Source: Maea johnstoni
Lineage: Eukaryota > Annelida > Polychaeta > Spionida > Magelonidae
Length of the DNA stretch: 64,000 bases
NCBI GenBank assembly: GCA_963942565.1
Contig: OZ012699.1
Span: 29,393,355 to 29,457,354 of the forward strand
Direction of reading: 5' to 3'
Positions 36,275 to 46,270 of the stretch are shown here, one piece after another. The translations under genes and the position numbers were made by a program. Under the pieces are notes generated by a model. It was given only the letters and a program-made list of their open reading frames with translations. It ran no database searches and had not been told where the DNA came from. The first letter of the stretch is position 1; every line of letters begins with the position of its first letter.

Positions 36275-36919
36275 TACAGAACTAGAAATCAATATCTCTA
36301 ATCAGGAAGTATAGAATTATCATCAATTGTTCCTGCTCTAATGAAATATTAGAAAATGTCATTTGAGATAAAATATTGCAAATTAGGAACTGTGGTCCTA
36401 TTCAGGTCAGCTCAAGCAGCTAAGTTAAAGAAAACTTATATTTGAAACACCAAACCTAAGGGATTAGACAACCATTGTTAGAAAGGGGACAAGAGTGCTG
36501 ATCTAGGAGATGTGTTAAGTTATCTTTTATAAAACCATGGCCCTTTTATTAAGCTCTTTGCAGGGTCTTAGCCAGGATTTCAAAAATGCCTGTCCAAAGC
36601 AGCAATTCCAAAATTTCTGCCCGTCCATATTTAGCTAATAATCTACTTCAGATCCCTATACCAACTACATTTAATAACCTATTGTGTCATTAAAGGCTAT
36701 TTACACCTCAGCTATGTCCTTAGAGATGGGTTAACCTGTCCAAAAAGTCAAAATTTATAGAAACTTATACCCGTCCAAAAAGGAGGTTTTTAGGAAACTA
36801 CCTGTCCAAAAGACAGGCAGGACGGGTCCTAGCCTCTTTGTAAGAACCATATAAAAAGGGTGGTCCCTATGCTAACTTGCAAATGAAGTGATAAAACCTA
36901 AACATTAAGGTAATGTGTG
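36275..36919. other. Intergenic DNA with an unclassified repeat-like stretch
   Basis: 36560-36840 has several TGCCCGTCCA / CTGTCCAAAA phrases and GGACGGGTCCTAGCC, resembling a dispersed repeat, but I cannot define its ends. The rest shows nothing. Confidence 0.4.
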
Positions 36920-36923
36920 TTAA

Positions 36924-37126
36924 CCCTTCCAATGCTGAGGCTACTTTCATCCAAAGCACAAGGATGCAAAGATTTTTGAAAAACAACTAAACTCTGTCAT
37001 GTTGGTATTCATTAGATATCTCTCACTGAGTACTCTCAGACGATTACCATATGCCAGGGTATCAGTCATTTTTCAGCTTTTTGCATCATTTTATATTGGC
37101 CAAATTAGCCACCAGCGGCATAAGGG
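36924..37126 (+). mobile_element. piggyBac-like miniature, copy 1
   Basis: Flanked by TTAA on both sides (36920-36923 and 37127-37130), with ends CCCTTCCAATGCTG and CAGCGGCATAAGGG. The TTAA duplication and CCC...GGG ends are the piggyBac signature. 203 bp, no coding capacity. Confidence 0.87.
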
Positions 37127-37340
37127 TTAAAGAGTGAGAAATTGTATATAAAAGGCGCAATATAAGCTATCATGCTTGGCTAGATAACAAATGTATTGTA
37201 GATTATAGTTAATCCATTTAGTAGCAAAAGTAATTTTAATGATAAAAAGTTCCTTTTTTGATCACCCATAGTTTTGATTAATTGCCTATTGTGTGAACCC
37301 AATGTGGTGTGTTCGTAACTGTAAATCCACAATAACTGAA

Positions 37341-37544
37341 CACTTCCAATGCTAGGGCTACCTTCGTCCAAAGCACAATGATGCAAAGATTTTTGGAAAC
37401 CATCTAAACCCTGTCATATTGGTATTTATTGGAAAGCTCGCACTGAGTACTTTCAGATGAGTACCCATTTGCCAGGATTTCAGTCATTTTTCAGGTTTTT
37501 GCATTATTTTGTATTGGCCAAATTAGCAACCAGCAGCATAAGGG
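37341..37544 (+). mobile_element. piggyBac-like miniature, copy 2
   Basis: Same family and orientation as the copy at 36924. The right end AAGGG-TTAA is intact; the left end is worn (CACTTCCAATGCTAGG after TGAA). The interior is closely similar. Confidence 0.83.
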
Positions 37545-37805
37545 TTAATAGAAAATTTATAAGTGCATATCTATGTTTACCCTAATGTTTACACACTTTG
37601 GGCATGTTGGATCATTCACAGCATTCAGATCCTACCCAGGATTTGGAAATTTAGGGGGTCGAAAGATAGTTCCCCAGAAAACAAGAATGATCATACCAAC
37701 CTTATATATTGACATAGCAAAACTAAGTATGCTTCTCCACATCATTTAATGTACCTTTTGTTTTCTATGCATAAAAAACTTTTGAAATATTTCTTACTCA
37801 ACATA

Positions 37806-37960
37806 CAGGTTAACTTGGATATGACGTACCACTGTACAACAGATTTTCGCATATGACGGACGATATGCTCGGTTCCAGTCCAAGTATTCGTCATATGTAT
37901 ACGACAGATTTTGCATATGAAGGACCAATTTTCCTGGTCCGTCATATCCAAGTTCACCTG
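37806..37960 (+). mobile_element. Pogo/mariner-like miniature, copy 2
   Basis: 155 bp, ends CAGGTTAACTTGG and CCAAGTTCACCTG, TA on both sides; about 20 bp shorter inside than the other two copies. Confidence 0.85.
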
Positions 37961-37962
37961 TA

Positions 37963-38558
37963 TACAGATTCATACATAATACAACTGGGTGTCAATTGAG
38001 CCAAAAACCTGGTGTTTTGGAGTCAAAATGACTCCCCTGACTGTTGGCTGGGGAAGTCCAGTGTATCTTGAAATTACTGGTGTAGCATACTGTAGTGGAT
38101 GTAATTACAATAAATATATTAGTCAATTTTATGATTTTTAGTTATATTTCTAGTCCCCTGTGCATTTCTTTATTTGATTTTAAAAATTCATACGAAGTAG
38201 TGCTCCGTTATGTTTGTACATTGACTTAAAATTTTCTCACCTGGAAATTTATAATGTGGTATCTATTTCTGCATCCTGCATCTACATTCTGAGTCCTTAT
38301 GAGTACAAATGCTCAGACAAAAATAATATCAATCTTGAAAACTTGTTTTTTTATATCTTTAAAACATCACAATATCTCTTTCGAAGACATTTGTTTGGAC
38401 TATACACAGTTTAGAACGTTACCGATTTTATGGTTATGAACAAGAGGAACGAAAATGGCATCAATGGGTTTGATGTTCGGTTCGGTTTGTTTTTGTTTTG
38501 TGTATTTTTTTTCATGTTTTTTTGGCCTGTTCTAGTTTCTGTCTAGTATCATTTGCTA
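37963..38558. other. Intergenic DNA, nothing recognised
   Basis: Contains T-rich tracts near 38480-38540. No supported gene or repeat. Confidence 0.55.
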
Positions 38559-38560
38559 TA

Positions 38561-38735
38561 CAGGTGAACTTGGATATGACAGACTCAGTTGGACCAGGAA
38601 AATTGGTCCGTCATATGCAAAATCTGTCGTATACATATGACAAATACTTGATATGCATCGGTCTGGGACCAAGCATATCGTCCGTCATATGCAAAAATCC
38701 GTCATACAGTGGTCCGTCATATCCAAGTTCACCTG
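38561..38735 (-). mobile_element. Pogo/mariner-like miniature, copy 3 (opposite orientation)
   Basis: 175 bp with TA flanks. The asymmetrical interior (GGACCAAGCATATCGTCCG) is the reverse complement of the interior of copy 1, so this copy is inverted. Confidence 0.85.
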
Positions 38736-38737
38736 TA

Positions 38738-39232
38738 TTGAATCATTTTGCTCGTTTTTTGTTTCTTTCGATTTTTTTTTTGAGGAGTTGCTTTGTGTTT
38801 GGTTTTAATCTTTGAGTTTTTATAAGTAAGTTATAAGTGTAATTGTGTTAGGATTTGGAATGTAATATTTTTCTAGAACTCCTGATGATTAGTTTCCTTT
38901 AACACCCTTCTGCAACAATATCAAATGAACAGCTTAGGTCATATCGCGACGAGATAGAAACCCGGAACCGAGGAGAAATTCCCTACTCTTCACAAATAGT
39001 TCCAAGGGGTCTTTCAGTTGCATAAGGACCATAGGCAGTCCTCTACAACGCCACACTTTTATATAGCGACCAGGCCAACCCGCTTGGGGATCCAGCAGAA
39101 ATATCAAATGAACCTAATGTATGAAGGAAGAGGTGGACTAGAGAAGGGTGAATCCTTAGATTTCTCTAGTGTTATATGAGGGGCTGATGTGAATCCTCAA
39201 ATACTGAACAAAGTTAGGGTACAAAGAGTAGC
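38738..39232. other. Intergenic DNA, nothing recognised
   Basis: 38935-39115 is less AT-rich than its surroundings and may be a dispersed repeat, but I could not identify ends or family. Confidence 0.45.
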
Positions 39233-39236
39233 TTAA

Positions 39237-39441
39237 CCCTTATTCTGCTGGTGGCTTATTTGGCCGATACAAAATGATGTAAAAATCTGAAAAAAAGACT
39301 GAAACCCTGGCACATGGGTACTCATCTGAGAGTACTCAGTGAGAGCTTTCCAATGAATACCAACAAGACAGGGTTAAGATGGATTCGGGAAATATTTGCG
39401 TTCTTGTGCTTTGGACGAAAGTAGCCTCAGCATTGGAAGGG
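39237..39441 (-). mobile_element. piggyBac-like miniature, copy 3 (inverted)
   Basis: TTAA at 39233-39236 and 39442-39445, ends CCCTTATTCTGCTGG and CAGCATTGGAAGGG. The interior is the reverse complement of copies 1 and 2. Confidence 0.87.
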
Positions 39442-39445
39442 TTAA

Positions 39446-39675
39446 CCTATTAGTGCTGAAGAGTCCCTCCAGCAATTGTTGTCTGTATCTATGATACTTA
39501 TGAAAATAACTTTGAAATTGACTACAATTTTACAAAATATTTCAAGTTGGTATCCATTGGATAGCTCTCGCTGAGAACCCTCAGATGAGTACCCATATGC
39601 TAGAGTTTCATTCATTTTTCCTGATTTTTTGCGTCATTTTGTATTTGGGCAAATTTGCCACCAACAGCATAGGGG
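39446..39675 (+). mobile_element. piggyBac-like miniature, copy 4 (diverged)
   Basis: Shares the TTAA at 39442-39445 with copy 3 and ends AGCATAGGGG before TTAT. The right two thirds match copies 1 and 2; the left part (~39465-39540) is unrelated, so it is a variant or composite copy. Confidence 0.7.
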
Positions 39676-39832
39676 TTATTCTTAAGGTTTTTTTTGCCCA
39701 TTCAGGTGGTCTCTTGCTGCACAAGGAAACATTCCCGTGGGATGTGGATCTTGGTAGGTCCTGCTGAATGCAATCCTGTCCTGTGAAGTTCCCCACCTGT
39801 TCTCTAGTTATCTTATGGCCCAGTCACACTAG

Positions 39833-39907
39833 GGTCCGACTATCGCACAATTATAAAATCAGCAGGTCAGACCCGATTTTTTCACCTATCGTGCGATTGT
39901 CGGATCC
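39833..39907. repeat. Imperfect inverted repeat (hairpin)
   Basis: GGTCCGACTATCGCACAAT pairs with ATCGTGCGATTGTCGGATCC. The preceding GGCCCAGTCACACTAG resembles a transposon end, but I found no matching other end. 39676-40187 otherwise shows nothing. Confidence 0.5.
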
Positions 39908-40209
39908 GCTTTTTAGGCCAAATACAAAATCCAACCCGCCTAAAAAAGTCAGTACTGCAATCATCGTACAACGTTTGTGAGAGCATTGCACAAGTGTCTT
40001 GCGATTGCCAATTTTAGGAACCCAGTTTTGAAATCCTGGCTGAGACTCTGGTGGTGATTGCATGAGACAGGAGGTCATGTCAGTTGTTTCTGAAGATGTT
40101 GGCTGGTGAGAGTGATACTGAAAATAGCATGTTTCTATGCTAAATATGGACCCCATGAATCCTTCCACATCAGCTCAGTGCAAGATACAGCACTCACAAT
40201 GACACCCCT

Positions 40210-40242
<33 letters not shown>

Positions 40243-43200
40243 ATAATAATAATAATAATAATTGATATTTGATACATTATATTTTGACCGTTATTTGACC
40301 TTCATATTTTCCTTAAATCTCTGTGATAATTTACATTCTTTTTTCTTGTAAGTGACAAACACATTGCATGCAAGTTAAAAGGCTTATTTCCCCAGAAAAA
40401 CACGAAAGCTGACATACCATAAGATATGGCATTGATATGTCAATTTTTTGCTGCTTCACTAAGATTTGGGTGCACCTGTAATCAAGCATTTTGTATTTTT
40501 GGTCCCTAGATATTCAAGATTGGTCCAGACTTGTCTTAAGATGACTCAGAGAAATTCTGAGAATCCTTCTCAAAGATATTTCTCATCTAAAAAATATGTG
40601 TTTGGTATTCCAGGATAATTCAATAAGCTACTAAATAGACAATAGACAAAATACCTTATATCATAAAATAGGGGGTGGTTTGACCTTGAATAACCTCTAA
40701 TATGACAACAGAATACCCTACCCTAGGTTGGTTGCATGATATGGGAAGGTCGTAGGACAACAAGCATTTTGATACCAAACAATGTCTATAATGTTTGGTG
40801 TTCACTCTTTTTATGACCTAAACAGTTGTCACATACTAGGACTTGATCACAACCTCTCGTCTAATATACACTTATCATAAGCATGAACTTGCCAAATGCC
40901 ATATTCCACACTTTCACATTAACTTAAAACTCCCTCATTTTCATCCATAAATGGTTCAAAATGAATTGTTGTAATTTACTGTCATATTATTGTGAAAACT
41001 TGATTTAGATATTACATTATGTCAAAACACAATTACGTCATCAAAATCTCTTTATCAAAGTTTGAACTTTTTAAATTAAACCTGATAATTTGATGCATCA
41101 TCTGCTCCCTTCCAACCTGTAAATCTTAATATATAGTCATTTTGGTTTCAGATTTGTACCGTTTTAAGCACTTTTTCGGGTCCCCAGGTGGGCTTGGTAT
41201 CATTCTTACAATTCTTACAATTCTAGTCAATGAGCTTTCTAAAATGTTAAACAACTACACTAAAGGACATTCCTTCAGAAAAAGTGGCTACAGAAAAGAA
41301 ATACATCACTTCCAAAAATGTTTTGTGACATATATAAGGCATTTTGTCTGTCAATTATTGTGGTAACTTCTATTAGGAAAGTATGTGATGAAAAAACACA
41401 TTGTTAGAGAGAAAAATGTTTCAACCTTTATTTGGCCTTCATTTCTTCCTTATATCTCAGAAATATTTTGCACTGCCTTTAATCTTACATGGCAAACACA
41501 ATAGGCAAGTTAAAAGGCTTATTCTCCCCATTGAAAATGAAAGCTGACATACTATAAGATATAAATCTGCTATGTCAACTTTCTGCTGCTTCACTAAATA
41601 TTTGGGTGCACCCATAACCAGTCATATGTCATTTTGGTCCCTAAATATTCAAGATTGGCCCAGACTTTGTCTTGAAATGACTCAAAAAATGTCTGAGAAT
41701 CCTTTTTAAAGATATTTCTCACCTAGAAATATTTCTAGAATAAAAAATGTATTCCAGGAGAATTTAATAAGCTGCTAAATGGACAATTCAAAGACGAAAT
41801 GCTTTAAATCTTTGGGGTTAGTTTCACCTTGAATGACCTCTAATATCACAACAATATACCATACCCTAGGTTGGTTACATGAAATGAAAAGATTGTCCTC
41901 CAACCAGCATTTTGATACCAAACAATGCCTATGATGTTTTGTTTTCAAAACTTCTATGACCTAAATAGTGGTCCCTTACTAGCACTTCCTCACAAACCGT
42001 CTTTTAACACTTATTATAAGCATGGAATTGCTAAATGCCATATTCCACACCCCCATATTGACTTAAAACTACTTCATTTTCACTAGTATATGGTCCAAAA
42101 TGTAATAGTGGACCATATTTCAGGTAATATACCTGACAGTAATTGTGGTAACTTGGTTTGGAAATTATATAATGACAAAACACAGCTACTTCATCAAAAT
42201 TTCTTCATCAATTTTGAATTTCTTAGAGAAAAACTGACATTTTGACCTTTATTTGACCTTTAATGGCTCCTTAATTTTGGGGTTTCTTTACCATCATCTT
42301 CCAGATTGAAGAGAAAATTAAACCTGATATTTTGGTGCATCATCTGCTCCCTTCTGTCATTTTGGTTTTCAAATTTGTACCATTTTAGGCACTTTTTGTG
42401 GTCTCTAGGTGGGCCTAGTACCCTACTTTGTACCTTAAATCTCAAAATAGGACTTACCATTCTAATCAATGAACCTTCTAAAATGTTTAACAACTCCACT
42501 GAAAAGCATTCCTTTAAAAAATGTGGCTACAGACAAGAAATACATCCCTTCAAAAAAACTAAGAAGTTTCTGAACGGAAACTAACTATTATAAGAAAATA
42601 CCATATTCTTGATTTGGCCTCCATTTTGACCTTGAATGACCTTTATTACATTATGAGATAGAGTTAGTGATGTGTTTAGTATTTCAAAAGATAGTTCTCT
42701 TCCAGACCAACATTTTGATACCAAACTTGTGGTATTTAATGAACTGTGAGCAATGTTATGGTCAATTCCTTTACCCCCCATCCCATTATACCTCAATATA
42801 TGTGTGCTTCAGGTGTCCGATTCCCTGATTTGTGGGTGGTCAGTTTGACCAGGCCTAACGCAAATCTGACCATGTCTCAAAGTGGGGGCACGTCATTTTG
42901 GTAAGCCCCATATACTCCTCTATCCATCTAAGGTAAAAAAAAATGCCATCTACATTGGGGGAGGGGGGGGTAATTAAAATCCATAATTTGGGTCCCTGGC
43001 CGATAGCCTAATAGTGGGCAAACTGATTGCCACTGATAATCCACCACTTATTTACCACAACCTAACCCAGCAGCAGGGTTAATATGTGGTAGTTACACTG
43101 TTATGTAGTTATACTGAAAATATCATAGAAAATCTAAATACAGGTACTTGGGACGTCCAAGACATCGATAATCGGCAAGGATTTCTTGCCGGTTCATCAA

Positions 43201-43337
43201 AACGTTCACTATCGATTACAGTCCTAAGATTTAACCAAGTACCTGTATTTATATTCTATTTTTGTTGTTTTGAAAATTCTATCTGCTTTTTCAAATGCCT
43301 AATTATTGTGGTACATGCAGCACCAAACTGCTCCATG

Positions 43338-43841
43338 CCCAGGGGGGGGGGGGGGGGGGGGGGGCACTCAGGTACAGAAGGGGGCCGCACCTTCGTTACG
43401 TATTTCGCGGAAGAAGGGGTCTTTTTTTAAGACCTCCGCATGTCCGCGATTTTGTAAAAGAAGGGTACTTTTTTGTACCCAGGTACGAAGTATGGGGGTC
43501 AAAATCCCCTTACAATCCACGAAATATACGCGGCTCTGACGCCGAGTGACTCCCGAAATGATTCAAGGCTTACGAGTTTGCTGCCGCCACTTGCTGCCGC
43601 TAAACAAGCAGAGGATTATAAAATCTTAATTTAAAATACGTGTTCCCGTTCATCCAATGTCAGTGTTTTGGTAAAAGAAGGGGTGTCTATTTAGAGGAAA
43701 AAAATAGCGTTTTATTAAAATAAGGGTGCTTTTTTGGCCGGAAATCAGTGCTTTAGGGGTATTTTTTAATTTTGATAACGAACGTATGCACCCCCCTAAA
43801 TACCCAAGTGCCCCCCCCCCCCCCCCCCCCCCCCCCCGGGG
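43338..43841. mobile_element. DNA-element-like unit with G-run/C-run inverted ends
   Basis: The left end has a run of 23 G followed by CACTCAGGTA; the right end has TACCCAAGTG followed by a run of 27 C and GGGG, so the ends are inverted copies. Length ~500 bp, no transposase. In segmental-duplication copy A only the right part remains (6081-6487). The family is not identified. Confidence 0.65.
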
Positions 43842-44167
43842 CTGCATGACTGGACATCGCAGCCTGAAGGACAAAATCAATCAAGGTCAACGTTAACACA
43901 ATTGATTGAACTACGCCTATTAAGAACTGGAATTCAACATCAAAATTTTTTGCATTCAATCAATCGAATCAATGAATAAAGTGAGTAACAAAAAACATTC
44001 ATGCTTGAAAAGGCGACATGAGAGGAGAAGGACAAATATTGATGAGTCTCTTGTGTATGGTGACATATGGTGTATTGAGGACATTGCAACATAGATTATT
44101 ATCATATACCCTTGTCACTTGCCAGTGCAAGACCCCTACCACTTTTTTGAAATAAAAACCAATAAAG

Positions 44168-44170
44168 ATG

Positions 44171-44224
<54 letters not shown>

Positions 44225-44228
44225 GTAA

Positions 44229-44269
<41 letters not shown>

Positions 44270-44275
44270 TGATAA
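44168..44275. repeat. AAT microsatellite, interrupted
   Basis: Two AAT arrays separated by a short AGTAA interruption; homologous to 6816-6873 but about twice as long. Confidence 0.93.
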
Positions 44276-44400
44276 TAGGGCTTCTATATCTCTTAAGGAA
44301 AGGGTTGGGAAATCATGCCATATTTGGTTGTGTAGGCTATAACATTTCTCTAGAATGGACCAAGTTTGATGTAAAGTAGAAAAAGGTATTTGAGCAAAAT

Positions 44401-44457
44401 AGAATGATATTGCACGAGGGCGCTTGAAATTCAAGCGCCCTCGTGCAATATCATTCT
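44401..44457. repeat. 57-bp perfect palindrome with a single-base centre
   Basis: 28-bp arms (AGAATGATATTGCACGAGGG... and its exact complement) around one A. Half of the motif (GATATTGCACGA) recurs at 44480-44491. Absent from segmental-duplication copy A. Confidence 0.9.
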
Positions 44458-44910
44458 TCATCGGGAGTGCAATACAAATTGATATTGCACGAAACCAGAG
44501 AAATACATCCCCTACTCTCAGACGAAACCAAAGTGCCACAATCTGTCTCAGAAAATTAAGAAAGCAATCTGTCATAAAAATCTGTCTCGCAAAAATTGAA
44601 CAATGAGGTCATAAAGTACAAGATGATTCGGAAAAAAATCAATCTGAAAATTTGAAGGAGAGAGAGAGAGAGATGGTTACAACCGACAGCTCACTGATCA
44701 TAGGGGCCGCCACCAGTCAAGATACAATGACACATACTGTATTTTGATTGGCTGGCCTCCTTGCTCTCCCTAACCGCATTCGATCAACTTGCAGGCTATG
44801 ATCATTTCCTGAGCTGTGGGGCAAACGTTTTAATTATAATATAAGGCGCAATTGGGTAAGTTATTGAGTCAGCTGGCACCCAAAGGCCTAACGAAAATCG
44901 TGCCCTCACC

Positions 44911-45070
44911 CTGCAGATAATCCATATTAGATAGTCTGAGAGATGTTTTAAGCACTTTGACCACAGCCTGCCTTTCGCCCTTTGCCAACGTCCTGGCTCT
45001 GGAAAATAAAGAAAAAACAAAGAATTACTGTTGAAACCAAGTATCACTGTATATAAAAAGAACTTTTTAT
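44911..45070 (+). mobile_element. Foldback/palindromic element, left arm
   Basis: From CTGCAG to ATAAAAAGAACTTTTT this is the imperfect reverse complement of 54381-54516; compare TTTGCCAACGTCCTGGCTCTGG with the complement of the right arm. The two arms were one ~300-bp palindromic element before the LTR element entered near its centre. Confidence 0.83.
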
Positions 45071-45074
45071 ATAT

Positions 45075-45573
45075 TGTGACGGAATGACCCCAGGGCTAAG
45101 AAATGGGTCGCGTTCCGTCACTTGTATTATTGTAAGCGAGGTCTCAGCCTTCGCAGAGCCTTGTAATTAGACGTGCAACAAAGTATCAAGTTATTTTGAG
45201 TGCTCTGTGACGTAGCGCTCGTGCGGCCTGGACGATTATTACCGCGCGTGCGACTGAGGGACTAGGGCGGGAAACTAGGTTAGATTCGAATAACGTTAGT
45301 CTTAGAATGGTGTTAGAGTAGAGTGGAAGTCTAGAAGAGATCGTCGAAGTGAGTAGAAGTCAGGAGAAGAGAGTTAAAGATAGAAGTGTTTACAAGTGGA
45401 TTAAGGTGCTAGAGAACTGGATTTAGACTACCCAGGGAGTAACGATTACAAGGTCAAGTAGCAAGATAGAGACTGAAGCTGTTCGACGGATTATTATGTG
45501 TACTTAGTGAGGATTATGATGACAGCATAGAGAGGAACTGTAGCTGAGCAGAGTGTGTATTTACATTGGGATT
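45075..45573 (+). mobile_element. Left LTR-derived sequence of the Ty3/gypsy element
   Basis: Matches the right LTR from TGTGACGGAATGACC onward with few differences. It is used here only to set the element's left end. Confidence 0.88.
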
Positions 45574-46270
45574 TACCAGGATGCCTTGGGAGGAAGTAAA
45601 TGGTTTTGTACCCTTGACCTGGCCAGCGGCTTCTGGCAGGTGGGAATGTCCAAGAGTGCACAGGAGAAGTCCGCGTTTATCACCAGCGGGGGGTTGTATT
45701 CCTGGAAGGTCATGCCCTTTGGCTTGAGTACAGCGCCCGGTACTTTCGAGCGGCTGATGGAAACAGTGCTGTCGGGACTACAGTGGGAAACCTGCCTCAT
45801 CTACCTGGATGACGTCATCATCTTCGGGAAAACAGAGCAGCAGACCCTGGACCGCCTGGATGCAATCCTGAGCAGAATAGGACAGGCGGGAATGAAGCTC
45901 AAGCCCAGCAAGTGTCGCTTATTCCAGAAGAGAGTACACTACCTGGGGCACGTGGTGACGGAGGAGGGAGTCATGACGGACCCGGAGAAGATCGAGACCG
46001 TGAGGGAGTGGCCAGTGCCCACCACGCAGACAGAGGTACGCAGCTTCCTGGGGACTGCATCGTACTACAGGAGGTTTGTACAGAATTTCGGATAGATAGA
46101 AGTGTTTACAAGTGGATTAAGGTGCTAGAGAACTGGATTTAGACTACCCAGGGAGTAACGATTACAAGGTCAAGTAGCAAGATAGAGACTGAAGCTGTTC
46201 GACGGATTATTATGTGTACTTAGTGAGGATTATGATTACAGCATAGAGAGGAACTGTAGCTGAGCAGAGT

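Larger units (their letters stand above)
40188..44910 (+). repeat. Segmental duplication, copy B (pair of 3453-7300)
   Basis: Direct-orientation partner of copy A, matching in two blocks (40190-42450; 43428-44910) with only small differences. The unmatched middle includes a third relative of the internal 1.1-kb repeat (~42600-42760) and the left end of a G-run element. It carries an AGT/AAT tract at 40210-40260 and an insertion or retained segment at about 44373-44570 that copy A lacks. It ends where copy A meets the finger exon, but here a foldback element follows. No gene is supported. Confidence 0.9.

Noticed and set aside
43086-43549. Glycine-run frames at the G tract
   Set aside because: Three overlapping frames all driven by the G run; no protein signature outside it.
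44102-44575. Poly-Leu/Tyr and poly-Asn frames
   Set aside because: Direct translation of the AAT microsatellite in various frames.
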